From UBA2589 sp965223235 (GTDB lineage: Bacteria; Gemmatimonadota; Gemmatimonadetes; Longimicrobiales; Gaopeijiaceae): 64,000 nucleotides of DNA. The notes below the pieces were generated by a model. It worked only from the letters and a program-made list of their open reading frames with translations, was not told the origin of the DNA and did not search any database. Location: assembly GCA_965223235.1 (NCBI GenBank), contig CBDCVV010000020.1, positions 47,806-111,805 of the forward strand, read 5' to 3'. Positions 14,775 through 23,566 of this stretch are shown one piece after another. Both the position numbers and the translations under genes were made by a program. The first letter of the stretch is position 1, and every line of letters starts with the position of its first letter.

Positions 14775-15692
14775 TCAGTCCCGAATTCCGTGTCCGGTGA
14801 GTTTCAGGAACACGTCCTCCAGCGTCGGGAACTCGGTGCGGAAACCGCGGACGTGGATGCCCTCGCTCGCAATCAGGTGGATCACCCGTGTCACGAAGTC
14901 ATCGCCCTCGCCTCGAATCTCGTGCACTCCGTCCCCGCTGCTGATGGATCCCACACCAAACGCCGCAGTGAGCTGTTCCGACACCTCCGCGTCGGGGCTC
15001 CGGAAGATGACGGTCTGCTGAGGGCAGTGCCGCTCGACCAGCTCGGAGGGCGTGCCTACCTCGATGACTCGCCCGTGTTCGATGACCGCCACTCGATCGC
15101 ACAGGCGCTCTGCTTCTTCCATCAGATGCGTGCTCAGGACTACCGTTTTTCCCCTAGCCCCGATGTCCTTCACCAACTCCCAGATGGTCCGACGGGCCTG
15201 CGGGTCGAGGCCGGTCGTCAGCTCGTCGAGGAAGACGATCTCGGGATCGTGGATCAGGGCGAGCGCTATGAAGAGCCTCTGCTTCTGGCCGCCCGACAAC
15301 GTCATAAACGATGCGTTACGCTTGGCTTCTAAGCCCAGCCTTCGGAGTAGATCGTCAGTGTCGATTCGCTGCGGATAGAGAGAGGCCCAAAGATCGAGAG
15401 CTTCCCAGACCTTGATCCGTTTCTGGAGCTGAGCCTCCTGGTGCTGTACGCCGATGCGTTGGCGAAGCGCCGATGCCTCGCGTACCGGGTCCAGCCCTAG
15501 TACACGAATACTTCCGCTATCCGAGAGGCGGTGGCCTTCGATGCACTCCATGGTTGTCGTCTTACCTGCACCGTTCGGACCAATCAGGCCGAAGATCTCG
15601 CCCTCGCCGATCTCTAGCGAGACGTCCGCTACGGCCACGGTCGAGCCATAGGACTTTTTGAGGTTCGCGACAGCGACTACGGGTGCAGGCAT
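14775..15692 (-). CDS. ABC exporter ATP-binding protein (DrrA/NatA type)
   Basis: A 305-residue ABC ATPase. Walker A is GPNGAGKTT, the signature is LSGGQKQRLFIALAL, Walker B is IVFLDELTTGLDPQA, and the H-loop is LSTHLMEEAERLCDR. The ~90-residue C-terminal extension after the ATPase core is typical of DrrA-like exporters. It energises the ABC-2 permease encoded next. Promoter elements upstream of 15692 were not resolved. Confidence 0.95.
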   Translation of the reverse strand: MPAPVVAVANLKKSYGSTVAVADVSLEIGEGEIFGLIGPNGAGKTTTMECIEGHRLSDSGSIRVLGLDPVREASALRQRIGVQHQEAQLQKRIKVWEALDLWASLYPQRIDTDDLLRRLGLEAKRNASFMTLSGGQKQRLFIALALIHDPEIVFLDELTTGLDPQARRTIWELVKDIGARGKTVVLSTHLMEEAERLCDRVAVIEHGRVIEVGTPSELVERHCPQQTVIFRSPDAEVSEQLTAAFGVGSISSGDGVHEIRGEGDDFVTRVIHLIASEGIHVRGFRTEFPTLEDVFLKLTGHGIRD

Positions 15693-15767
15693 GCCGTAAG
15701 GTACGGTGCTACGCCCCCATGAACTTCATTCCCGAGGGACTCGACAGACTAGCGAACACTTACGGGG

Positions 15768-16238
15768 TCATCCGTTGTCTGATCGAGGCGCGTCGGCGCC
15801 GAGCTCCCGCAAAGACGCAATGGCACGCAACACACGCTCACGGTTCTTCGCGCTCGTCATCCACTTCGGGAGCCGGCTGGCCATTCGTCGATTTCGGATG
15901 CCCTCGCGGTTGGGGATCTCATAGCGTTCTCGGAGCTTGGCCGAAACGTATCGGTCCAGCCAATCGAGGTGTTCTATGTTCCGCGCCCATAGGATGTGCC
16001 CGCAGCAAGGGGTCTGGAGCCACAAAGGGATGCCAAAGTACGGATCGTGTGGGGTACCGACCTCGTAGCCACCGGCCTCACCCTCCTGGGAAAACCCGCA
16101 CCCCGAACAGGCGAGTCTGGGCTGCTCCTCGATGCCGTCTGAACGGACGACAGCCCTCCCCGAGCATCGCGGGCAGCGCACGAGCACGTGATTGATGAAG
16201 GCACTGACCGATTGGCCCTCGTCTGATGCTCGGCTCAT
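15768..16238 (-). CDS. Zinc-ribbon protein of unknown function
   Basis: A 156-residue cytoplasmic protein. A rubredoxin-like zinc ribbon is visible: CPRC at about residue 22 and CSGC at ~44. A further CCGH around residue 78 might add to metal binding. The middle has TPHDPYFGIPLWLQTPCCGHILWARNIEHLDWLDRYV and the C-terminus is basic and helical. I do not recognise a named family. The flanking genes do not suggest a function. Confidence 0.75.
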   Translation of the reverse strand: MSRASDEGQSVSAFINHVLVRCPRCSGRAVVRSDGIEEQPRLACSGCGFSQEGEAGGYEVGTPHDPYFGIPLWLQTPCCGHILWARNIEHLDWLDRYVSAKLRERYEIPNREGIRNRRMASRLPKWMTSAKNRERVLRAIASLRELGADAPRSDNG

Positions 16239-16263
16239 AGAAGAGGGAGGGTAGGCATAGCTC

Positions 16264-16689
16264 TCACGGTGGGACTGGTGCGAGTCCGACGGCCGCGCGA
16301 GCTCGACGGTCGCGCGTTTGGGTCCGCTTGGCGGATCGAATGTGCTCGCTTCGAAGCCGTTGCTGCGCGGGGGTAAGCGAATCCCACAATGCCCGCGCCG
16401 ACGGGTGGCGAACGAGCAAGCGGCGTAGCTCAGTTGGGGGCGCTTGGTCAGCGAGCTGGAGTTCGACGCTCACCGTGTCTCCCTCGTCCACGCCTAGCTT
16501 CCGGAAGTGCTGCTGGGTGAGGTCGAAGAACCACACATCGCGGTCATCCCAAGCCTTCAGTGTGCGCCGCCCGATTTCGACTCCGTTAATCCAGACCTCC
16601 ACCACAGTGGTCCCGGTGAGGTGCCACTGTGATAGGGCGGGGCTCGGGACTGTGATGTATCGCGGGAGCGACGGGTGCTTGCGTTCCAT
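16264..16689 (-). CDS. DUF1905/YdeI-like protein
   Basis: A 141-residue protein starting MERKHPSLPRYITVP. It contains a small DUF1905-like beta-barrel segment (TTVVEVWINGVEIGRRTLKAWDDRDVWFFDLTQQHFRKLGVDEGD). The YdeI-type C-terminal helical tail ends WDSLTPAQQRLRSEHIRSAKR, where such tails usually carry a W-x-x-L-T/S-P..R pattern. Family members are linked to bacteriocin or peptide tolerance, but a function here is not established. The ATG at 16689 is preferred over an upstream in-frame start at 16791. Confidence 0.75.
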   Translation of the reverse strand: MERKHPSLPRYITVPSPALSQWHLTGTTVVEVWINGVEIGRRTLKAWDDRDVWFFDLTQQHFRKLGVDEGDTVSVELQLADQAPPTELRRLLVRHPSARALWDSLTPAQQRLRSEHIRSAKRTQTRDRRARAAVGLAPVPP

Positions 16690-16912
16690 CTTGGACTCCA
16701 CTCGCACCGAACTTCCAGGGCCGGACCTCAAGACGACACTCCTCAGTGGTTCAGTAGGACCGCACTCAAACCTTCGGCTACTCAAGGCCATTTGAACTTC
16801 TATTGCGAGCGGGACCGGACCGCAATCAGAGGGTGTCCGACTGCTTGCCGCCCGCTCGGTCGCTCGCTAAGACCCTAAGACGCTACGCGTCCAAGCTTGA
16901 ACGAAGAAGACT

Positions 16913-18955
16913 ATGCCTAACGCTCGACCTACCGGAATCACCGCTGCTGCCCTCGCGATCGTCGCCACCGCGATCTTCTCAACGACGCCTCTCACCGCTC
17001 AGACGGTGAGCCGCCTCGAGGCTACACCCAATCGGATCGAGCTCACCGCAGGCGAGTCCGCGCCGCTTGGCATCCGCGCTTACGGCCCTGACGGTGGACC
17101 TATCTCCGCTCCACTTCGGGTCGGTGGGGCCCGCGGCGCGCTCCGTATCGAGGACGGGATCGTCACGGGGTTACGGGCGGGCGAGTACGAGATCTTCGTG
17201 TCGAGCGTGCCTGATCCGGGTGTCGATCCGGTCACGCTACGAATTCCGGTCGTGGTGGGGTGGCCTGCGGTCTCGACGGTCTCCGTGGTATCAGGTGAGG
17301 GGCGGCTCTATGTGGGCTCCAGGATTCCCCATGACGTGGAAGCCACCCACGCCGATGGCTCGCGTCGTCCTTATCCGAACGCTACCTGGCAAAGCTCCGA
17401 CCCCTCGGTTGCCACAGTCGACGCGTTTGGAAATGTGCGCGGTGTTGCTCCTGGGTCGGTCACGATCACCGGACAGGTCGAGGGGGTGTCCGGATCGATA
17501 ACCCACTCGATCGCGGCGTCTCCGGTCGGACGAATCGAAGTCAGCGGCGGGGTCGAACGGGTGCGCACGGGTGACGTGCAATCGTTCACGGCCACCGCGT
17601 ACTCGGAAGATGGTTCGATCATCGAAGACTTGCCCATTTCGTGGAGCTACGTGTATCAGCCGGACGACTCGATTCGTGCTCCGGCCGGACCTGCGCAGAT
17701 GGAGGCGGGTCGCATGGTCGCGGATGTACCAGGGGTCTACACCGCGATCGCCTCCGTCGGTGGAGCGTCTGCCGAGTACTCGTTTCGGGCCGATTCTCGC
17801 GGCGTCGTTCGGAAGGTCGACGTAATGGGTCAGGGTCGAGAGTCACGCGTCTTCACGACCGACCTATGGGTATGGGAAGGGGTCGACGGGCGAGACTACG
17901 CGCTCACAGGCTCGAAGTTCGGAGACGGGATCTCGATGGTGTGGGACGTGACGGATCCTACGAACATCTTCAAGACGGACTCGCTTCAGGTCGACGCCCG
18001 AACGACGAATGACGTAAAGGTCTCTCCAGATGGCCGATACGGTGCGATCTCGAGAGAGGGAGCCTCGAATCGACGTAATGGGGTTGTGATCCTCGATCTG
18101 GCCGATCCCGCCCACCCTCGCATAGCCTCTACCTTCGAAGGGAACGGCGTTACGGGCGGCGTGCACAACATGTATGCCACGAACGACTACCTCTTCGCGC
18201 TGGCGGGTGGCGACAAGTACGTCATCATCGATGTGCGGGATCTCGACAATCCCACGTACGTGAGCGAGTACAACCATCCCAACTCTCGCGTGCACGACGT
18301 GTGGGTCCACGACGGGTTGGCGTATTCCGCGGAGTGGGAGACCGGGGTCGTGGTCGTCGATGTGGGGAACGGCGAGTACGGAGGAAGTATCGAGAACCCG
18401 GTCTTCGTCACCTCGTTCCCGCTCACGACCGGGTCGACGCACGCGGTCTTTCCCTACTTCCAAGAATCGACCGGGCGATTTCTGCTGATTGTCGGGGACG
18501 AACGCGTCCAGCGTAACGGCCTCGCATGGGAAGGGAGTGGCCCGGACCACCGCCAGCAGTACGATCCCGAAACCGGGACGGGCGGCTATCCCCGGGCGAC
18601 ATCCGGTTACACCCAGATCGTAGATTTCTCCGATCCCATGAACCCGGTCCAGCTCGCGCGGTACGAGGTAAGCGAGTACGGGACGCACAACATGTGGGTC
18701 GAGGACGACGTTCTCTACCAGGCGTACTACGAGGGTGGAGTACGGATGGTCGACATCTCGGGTGACCTGATGGGCAACCTCTATACGCAGGGGCGCGAGA
18801 TGTCGGTCTTCAAAGCGTATGACCCGCTGGGGTACATCCCGAACTCGGCAGCCGCGTGGGGGGTGATGCCGTGGAAGGGCCACATCTTCTTCGCGGACAT
18901 CAACTCCGGGATGTGGGCGGTGAAGATGCGCCCGACAGAGCGTCCTGTGTCTTGA
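16913..18955 (+). CDS. Secreted Ig-like (BIG_2) plus LVIVD-repeat beta-propeller protein
   Basis: A 680-residue secreted protein. A signal peptide ends near TTPLTAQ. Bacterial Ig-like regions follow (residues ~30-300, e.g. TWQSSDPSVATVDAFGNVRGVAPGSVTITGQ). The C-terminal half is a propeller with repeated segments ending in VVDV, VIIDVRDL or MVDIS (LVIVD repeats), such as GGVHNMYATNDYLFALAGGDKYVIIDVRDLDNP. These proteins are extracellular scaffolds or binding proteins; no enzyme motif was seen. It starts a rightward group with a lipoprotein and an M6 protease. About 220 bases upstream are noncoding and hold no feature I could support. Confidence 0.85.
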   Translation: MPNARPTGITAAALAIVATAIFSTTPLTAQTVSRLEATPNRIELTAGESAPLGIRAYGPDGGPISAPLRVGGARGALRIEDGIVTGLRAGEYEIFVSSVPDPGVDPVTLRIPVVVGWPAVSTVSVVSGEGRLYVGSRIPHDVEATHADGSRRPYPNATWQSSDPSVATVDAFGNVRGVAPGSVTITGQVEGVSGSITHSIAASPVGRIEVSGGVERVRTGDVQSFTATAYSEDGSIIEDLPISWSYVYQPDDSIRAPAGPAQMEAGRMVADVPGVYTAIASVGGASAEYSFRADSRGVVRKVDVMGQGRESRVFTTDLWVWEGVDGRDYALTGSKFGDGISMVWDVTDPTNIFKTDSLQVDARTTNDVKVSPDGRYGAISREGASNRRNGVVILDLADPAHPRIASTFEGNGVTGGVHNMYATNDYLFALAGGDKYVIIDVRDLDNPTYVSEYNHPNSRVHDVWVHDGLAYSAEWETGVVVVDVGNGEYGGSIENPVFVTSFPLTTGSTHAVFPYFQESTGRFLLIVGDERVQRNGLAWEGSGPDHRQQYDPETGTGGYPRATSGYTQIVDFSDPMNPVQLARYEVSEYGTHNMWVEDDVLYQAYYEGGVRMVDISGDLMGNLYTQGREMSVFKAYDPLGYIPNSAAAWGVMPWKGHIFFADINSGMWAVKMRPTERPVS

Positions 18956-18999
18956 TGTCGAGGTACAGCTGAGGTGACGCAGCCTATGGAGGTGGTGGT

Positions 19000-19383
19000 G
19001 TGAGGAAGGTGAGATTCGCAGGCGTCGCGCTTGCTCTCATGGTCGTGGCAGTAGCCTGCTCTGACGAGGCCCCAGTCGCCGGGCCGGGCACGCTCACTGC
19101 TACGATTGTGGGACCGAATGGCGCAGAGGGCGCAGCGGTCGTGGCACTCTTGGGAGACGGCGTCACCGGCGTCACGCCCTTTGGCGAAACGGAAGTGCGA
19201 GCGAGGGTCGGTGCGGCGTCGACACAGATCGTACTCATCCATCCGACCGGTGGTGATCTGACCTTCCAAGTGGCGGTGTCGGATACCACGCAACTGCCGG
19301 CTTTCGTCGTCCAAGAGGTGGCGGCGCCCACGGACGAGCTTCGCTCCGACGTAACCGCCTACCGGGTGGAGTACGCCCGATGA
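19000..19383 (+). CDS. Small secreted lipoprotein upstream of M6 protease
   Basis: A 127-residue protein starting at a GTG preceded by GGAGG. The signal peptide carries the lipobox VAVACS, so it is predicted to be lipid-anchored. The mature part is a single beta-rich domain (LTATIVGPNGAEGAAVVALL, STQIVLIHPTGGDLTFQVAV) that resembles a cohesin-like fold only by pattern. It overlaps the M6 protease gene by 4 bases (ATGA), so the two are co-translated. A docking role for the protease's dockerin-like tail is an inference. Confidence 0.7.
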   Translation: MRKVRFAGVALALMVVAVACSDEAPVAGPGTLTATIVGPNGAEGAAVVALLGDGVTGVTPFGETEVRARVGAASTQIVLIHPTGGDLTFQVAVSDTTQLPAFVVQEVAAPTDELRSDVTAYRVEYAR

Positions 19384-21260
19384 GTCGCTACGTGTGTGCT
19401 GGCGTCCTACTCCTTGTGGCGATGGGTCTCAGACCGACGCTCGGCGGTGCCCAAGACATCGAAGCCGTCGCGAAGGCTCGAGGGATTACTCTCCCCGCAG
19501 CGTATTACGCGCAGATTCAAGCGGAGCCTCGGTTATACGAGTTCCAGAACGGCCTCTTCAATCGGTCCGGGCCTGCGAGGACCCCGGCCACCGGCGAGGT
19601 TCGAATCCCAGTTGTGCTCGGCCTGTTCTCTGACTCGCCGTTGGAGCCGATCGTATCGCGCGACGACGTCCAACGCGCGCTCTTCGACGGTCCGGCAGAG
19701 CGTGGCACCATTACCGACGCATACCTCGAGATGTCGTTGGGACAGCTGACGGTTGCGGGCGATGTGTACGGATGGGCTCGCAGCGATCTCACAATGACTC
19801 AGGTCGTCGGTACGGACCGCAGCTTTGGACCTGACAATCGAGTCGGGGAGTGGCTCGTCGATGTACTCGAGGAGCTCGACCCCGAGGTGGACTTCACACA
19901 GTACGACAACGACGGACCCGATGGCATCCCCAATAGTGGCGATGACGACGGCGTTGTGGACGTGATCACCTTCGAGTTCCTCGAGGTGTCGGCTTCGTGC
20001 GGGGGCCCGGCGATTTGGCCCCATCGTTCCACATTGCAGGGGCGTTCCGGTGCGGCGTTCGTGACCGACGACACGGGTATTGGCGGCGAGGCGATCCTCG
20101 TTCAGGACTACATCACGCAAAGCGCCACGGACTGCACCGGAGGTATGATCCAAGACGCCGCGGTGATCACCCACGAATTTGGTCATGCACTAGGGCTGCC
20201 CGATTGGTATCACTGGGTCGACTCTTCGATTGGGCCGGAAGGTCGTCGCTGGGTCATGGGATGCTGGGCGCTCATGGCCGCCGGATCGTGGGGGTGTGGT
20301 CCGGTTGGTGATCGGGTGCCTTTCGGACCAACGCACATGCTCGGGTACTCCAAGGAGTGGTTGGGGTGGATCGACTACACCGAGATCGGCGAGGTGTGGA
20401 ACGCCGAGTACGAGCTTTCTCCGATCCAGACGAGCGGGGAGGTGTTGAGAATCCCGTTGGACGACAGTGGGGCTGAAAACCTGATTATCGAGTTCCGAGA
20501 TCAGGTCGGCTTCGACCACCAGATCCCGGCCAAGGGCGTCCTGATGTACCATCACGACGAGAACGCGGCGCTGCGCCCGGATCCTGCGAGCACAGATCCG
20601 TACTTCCTCTCCATGATCGAGCAGGATGCCAACGGTAGCCTTCTGCGCACCACGCCAGAGGGGGGGAACCGCGGAGAGCCAGGGGACGCCTGGGGGGTCG
20701 ACGGGGTCCTCGGACGGCTTCACGCCGAGACTTCCCCTCGACTCCGGACTAACGCCGGTGCGTGGACCAGCGTGCAGGTGCACGAAGTCATCGTCGATGG
20801 TGATGTCGCCCGCGTCGTGCTTTCGACGGGCAAGACGCCACAGCTCGTGGCTCCCGTCTCGACGCTCGAGGTGATGCAGGTCCGGTCGTTCGTTGCCGAG
20901 GTCCGCATCGCCGGTGGCGTCGGGCCGTACGTCGGCGTCGGTGATCTCCCGGAGGGATTTACCCTAACCGCGGCCGGTGACCAACTGCACCTGATCGGCT
21001 CGCTGAGGGACGCTGGCGCCCAGGACTTCGAGATTGCCGTGCGCGACGCCGAGGGGGCGGAGTCTGCTTCGGTCGTGGTGAGCGTATCTGCGACCGAGCC
21101 GTGGGTCGTCGATGTCGATGCCCTCTACCGGACCTTCCTCCTGTCTCCAGGTGACCCGCTAACGCCGGGCGAGTCCGCGTACCTCGACGACCTGGGTAAC
21201 GCGAACGGCCGTTATGACGTGGGTGATCTAAGAAAGTGGTTGCGGGAGGCGGGGTCCTAA
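19380..21260 (+). CDS. M6-family secreted metalloprotease with dockerin-like C-terminus
   Basis: A 626-residue secreted protease. The signal peptide ends near LGGAQ. The catalytic zinc motif is VITHEFGHALGLPDWY (HExxHxxGxxD) at about residues 265-275, and the domain follows the immune-inhibitor-A-like M6 pattern, including PHRSTLQG and MGCWALMAAGSWG. After it come beta-sandwich segments (residues ~480-580, putative-Ig type). The last 30 residues have DDLGNANGRYDVGDLRKWL, a single EF-hand-like calcium loop as in dockerins. It is likely an extracellular degrader of protein, possibly anchored through the co-translated lipoprotein upstream. Confidence 0.9.
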   Translation: MSRYVCAGVLLLVAMGLRPTLGGAQDIEAVAKARGITLPAAYYAQIQAEPRLYEFQNGLFNRSGPARTPATGEVRIPVVLGLFSDSPLEPIVSRDDVQRALFDGPAERGTITDAYLEMSLGQLTVAGDVYGWARSDLTMTQVVGTDRSFGPDNRVGEWLVDVLEELDPEVDFTQYDNDGPDGIPNSGDDDGVVDVITFEFLEVSASCGGPAIWPHRSTLQGRSGAAFVTDDTGIGGEAILVQDYITQSATDCTGGMIQDAAVITHEFGHALGLPDWYHWVDSSIGPEGRRWVMGCWALMAAGSWGCGPVGDRVPFGPTHMLGYSKEWLGWIDYTEIGEVWNAEYELSPIQTSGEVLRIPLDDSGAENLIIEFRDQVGFDHQIPAKGVLMYHHDENAALRPDPASTDPYFLSMIEQDANGSLLRTTPEGGNRGEPGDAWGVDGVLGRLHAETSPRLRTNAGAWTSVQVHEVIVDGDVARVVLSTGKTPQLVAPVSTLEVMQVRSFVAEVRIAGGVGPYVGVGDLPEGFTLTAAGDQLHLIGSLRDAGAQDFEIAVRDAEGAESASVVVSVSATEPWVVDVDALYRTFLLSPGDPLTPGESAYLDDLGNANGRYDVGDLRKWLREAGS

Positions 21261-21655
21261 GGCTGGGTCGACTCCGGCGTGCGCGTGGCCCAGATCGCCC
21301 ACGCTATGAGGGCGAGCTGGAGAGGCAGTCGCGCATAGAGCGCGAGCGTCGGGACCGCTGGGAAGAGCTCTGGGTTCGTCGCCATATGGAGGTTGGCGGG
21401 GAAGACGCTCACGAGCAGGAGGGCGAGACCCCAGCCGGCTACGGACCTCACCCTTGGGATGAGAACTGCTAGCCCTCCTACGATTTCGAACAAGCCGCTG
21501 GCTGCGACGAGGCTCTGATGCGCTGGGAGGTACGGTGGCATCATAGCCAGGTAGAAGTCCGGGTCGCGAAAGTGATTCACGCCGGCCACGACGAAAAAGA
21601 CAGCGAGACTGAGTAGAGCGAAGCGCTTGCCTCGGTGATCTGGGAGTTGGAGCAC
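21257..21655 (-). CDS. DoxX-family membrane protein
   Basis: A 132-residue protein with four TM helices. Family marks are AGVNHFRDPDFYLAMMPPYLP near the first helix, ASGLFEIVGGLAVLIPR in the second, and NLHMATNPELFP between the third and fourth. The GTG at 21655 is chosen because residues further upstream in the frame are low-complexity and overlap the neighbouring gene. DoxX-like proteins are linked to membrane redox functions; the exact role is unknown. The stop overlaps the convergent M6 protease stop. Confidence 0.8.
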   Translation of the reverse strand: MLQLPDHRGKRFALLSLAVFFVVAGVNHFRDPDFYLAMMPPYLPAHQSLVAASGLFEIVGGLAVLIPRVRSVAGWGLALLLVSVFPANLHMATNPELFPAVPTLALYARLPLQLALIAWAIWATRTPESTQP

Positions 21656-21679
21656 GTGACCTCGGTGCGGTGGTACGAG

Positions 21680-21715
21680 AAAAGCCCCGCCCGGACCTTG
21701 GCCCGGACGGGGTCG
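21680..21715 (-). terminator. Terminator downstream of the Spy/LTXXQ-like gene
   Basis: On the minus strand a GC-rich imperfect stem (about 21714-21684) ends GGGCGGGGC and is followed by TTTTCTC. It lies ~70 bases beyond the stop at 21786 and just before the DoxX start. Confidence 0.6.
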
Positions 21716-21785
21716 GCCTTCGTGGCGAGGTGCGCGTCGCCGTCGAGGACCGGTCTCCTCACTACTACGTCGCCATGCGCTCCGG

Positions 21786-22331
21786 TCAACCGCGGCCTCG
21801 TCGGTCGCGGCTACCCCGTCGTGCCCGGTCGAATCCCCGAGCTCCTCTTTGCCCAAAGGCGCGTGGGCCGCGGTTCCCTCGCATTCCGACACGAGCGCGC
21901 TGACCCGCCCGCGCCCGCATCCGGAGGGTGGCGAGCTGTTCCTGCTGCTCCGCGGTGAGGATGGACTCGAGCTGGCTTCGACGGTCTTGCGATCGATCAC
22001 CGGCCGCGTCCCTCCTGTCCTCCAGGAAGGCCATCATTTCGCTCCGGCGAATGAGGCCGGCTCTGAGTTGTGATCTCATCTCCGCCATCTCCGCGGCGAC
22101 CGCCGACCGCTCGGCCACCTGATCTGCGCGGATCTCATCGAGCGCTTGCATTTGGTCTTCAGTGAGCTCCAGTCGTTCGCCCTGAGACATGATGGTCTCG
22201 ATGTCCGGGCCTCTCCGGAACTGTCGACGATCGGTATCCGAACCGGAGCGAGCGTCAGCTTGAGCCGCGACGCTGACCGGCAGGAGCATGAACACGAGGG
22301 CGGCTGCCCCACTTCGATCTATGGTTCTCAT
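21786..22331 (-). CDS. Periplasmic LTXXQ/Spy-like helical protein
   Basis: A 181-residue exported protein with a signal peptide ending SVAAQA. Helices contain LELTEDQMQALDEIRADQVAERSAV and a second ILTAEQQEQLATLRMRAR, the paired L-T-x-x-Q pattern of Spy/CpxP-like periplasmic chaperones and metal-response proteins. The C-terminal ~45 residues are very rich in Arg and Gly (RGNRGPRAFGQRGARGFDR), which is unusual for the family. It is followed by a terminator. It may bind envelope proteins or metals; this is not proven. Confidence 0.75.
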   Translation of the reverse strand: MRTIDRSGAAALVFMLLPVSVAAQADARSGSDTDRRQFRRGPDIETIMSQGERLELTEDQMQALDEIRADQVAERSAVAAEMAEMRSQLRAGLIRRSEMMAFLEDRRDAAGDRSQDRRSQLESILTAEQQEQLATLRMRARAGQRARVGMRGNRGPRAFGQRGARGFDRARRGSRDRRGRG

Positions 22332-22436
22332 CTCTTCGAACTCCTCGAGAAGCTGAGTCGTTTTTATCGAGCGATTGTCTCGTTCGTGCCCCTTATGACG
22401 GAGGGCCGTGAGATTTCGTTAAAAACAGACTCTTAC

Positions 22437-23027
22437 TCAGCCGTCGATGAGGGCCCGGCGCATGGTCCCTGCCCAATCCGCAAGCGACGTCTGGAGGTAC
22501 CGTGCGGGCTCGTGCGCTCCGCGGGAGATTGGCCCTTCGGTACCGAGCTCCACGGTCGCGTGAACGAAGGTCGGACCGATCACCCGTAGTACTTCGGGGA
22601 CGGCCTCGGCCCACGCGCGGGCATCATGGAAACGGAAGACATGGCGAAAGCCTGCGGCTTCGGCAATTGCGGCGAAGTCTAGCCTCTTTGCCCCCGCCAC
22701 GGGCTGGCCTCCCGTGATCTCGTACGAGCCGTTGTCGAGCACGATGAGGATGAAGTTGCTCGCCGCCACTTCGACGGCTGTGGCCAGCGTTCCCAGGCAC
22801 ATGAGCATGCTTCCGTCACCATTCAAGCTGACGACCTTTCGTTCGGGCCTCGCGAGAGCGATTCCAAGGGCGAGGTCTGCCGCATGACCCATCGCGCTGT
22901 CTGCCGAAGCGAAGTCGAGGTCGCTCTTTGAGAGAAGGCCCCAAGGACGGACGCTGCTCATGGTGGTTACGACGACTTCGCTCGTCCGGTGTGCGGCGAG
23001 GGCACTCAAGAGTTGGGCGACGGTCAT
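22437..23027 (-). CDS. ThDP-dependent decarboxylase, beta (C-terminal) subunit, ComE-like
   Basis: A 196-residue pyrimidine- or pyrophosphate-binding domain of ThDP enzymes as a separate subunit. The ThDP/Mg motif is GDGSMLMCLGTLATAVEVAASNFILIVLDNGSYE (GDG...N). Together with the gene just upstream it forms the split sulfopyruvate- or phosphonopyruvate-decarboxylase type (ComDE, Ppd). It would decarboxylate a 2-oxo acid to an aldehyde. It is last in the long leftward operon, 8 bases after the alpha subunit. The substrate is not fixed by the sequence I can read. Confidence 0.85.
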   Translation of the reverse strand: MTVAQLLSALAAHRTSEVVVTTMSSVRPWGLLSKSDLDFASADSAMGHAADLALGIALARPERKVVSLNGDGSMLMCLGTLATAVEVAASNFILIVLDNGSYEITGGQPVAGAKRLDFAAIAEAAGFRHVFRFHDARAWAEAVPEVLRVIGPTFVHATVELGTEGPISRGAHEPARYLQTSLADWAGTMRRALIDG

Positions 23028-23035
23028 GGAGATCC

Positions 23036-23566
23036 CTACTCGAACGGGCGCGTCACAATGAGCGCAGTGGGGCGTTGCTCGGCCTCGGCTTCTCGCATCG
23101 TCTCGGCAATCGCCGCGACAGGATCGTCGTCAGAGGTGCACTCGGACCACGGGACTCCCCAGGCGTCGAGCGTCCCCTCCGTGAGTAGCGCCGTGGAATC
23201 GATGTCAGGCCTGATGAGCAGCTCACGCGTCAACTCGGTCGTCGCGGAGAGGCCAGCGGCCCGCATCTTGGCGTACCCGCGCCCGGTAATGACGAGGGTG
23301 AGCGGCGCGCCCATGCGAAGGGCCGTTCCTCGGATCGAGTCACCCGCCTCGAGGAGGCCGGTGTTCTGGATCACGACGATCGGAAGTGCCCCGCCGAGCC
23401 AGAGTCCGGAGGCGATCGCGATGGCTTCGCCCTCGCGGGTCACCGTAACGAGTCGCAGCGTCGGGTGTCGACGGACTTCGTCGAAGAGCGGACCCGACGT
23501 GTTGTCGGGGATCCCGACGACGTGCGTGACCCCCGCCCGGATAAGGGCGTGAATCGTCCGGGTCAC
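23036..23566 (-). CDS. ThDP-dependent decarboxylase, alpha (N-terminal) subunit, ComD-like
   Basis: A 176-residue PYR domain. It has GVTHVVGIPDNTSGPLFDEV at the start, the catalytic-glutamate region TREGEAIAIASGLWLGG, and QNTGLLEAGDSIRGTALRM, all typical of the sulfopyruvate/phosphonopyruvate decarboxylase alpha subunit. It starts at a GTG overlapping the permease stop (GTGA), so permease and decarboxylase are coupled. With LutABC upstream, the likely chain is 2-hydroxy acid to 2-oxo acid to aldehyde. Sulfopyruvate is one candidate substrate, but sulfolactate-pathway enzymes (e.g. Xsc) are absent here. Confidence 0.84.
   Translation of the reverse strand: MTRTIHALIRAGVTHVVGIPDNTSGPLFDEVRRHPTLRLVTVTREGEAIAIASGLWLGGALPIVVIQNTGLLEAGDSIRGTALRMGAPLTLVITGRGYAKMRAAGLSATTELTRELLIRPDIDSTALLTEGTLDAWGVPWSECTSDDDPVAAIAETMREAEAEQRPTALIVTRPFE

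Noticed and set aside
17864..18883. Minus-strand 339-codon frame opposite the LVIVD propeller
   Set aside because: Shadow of a real gene with signal peptide and repeats on the plus strand.
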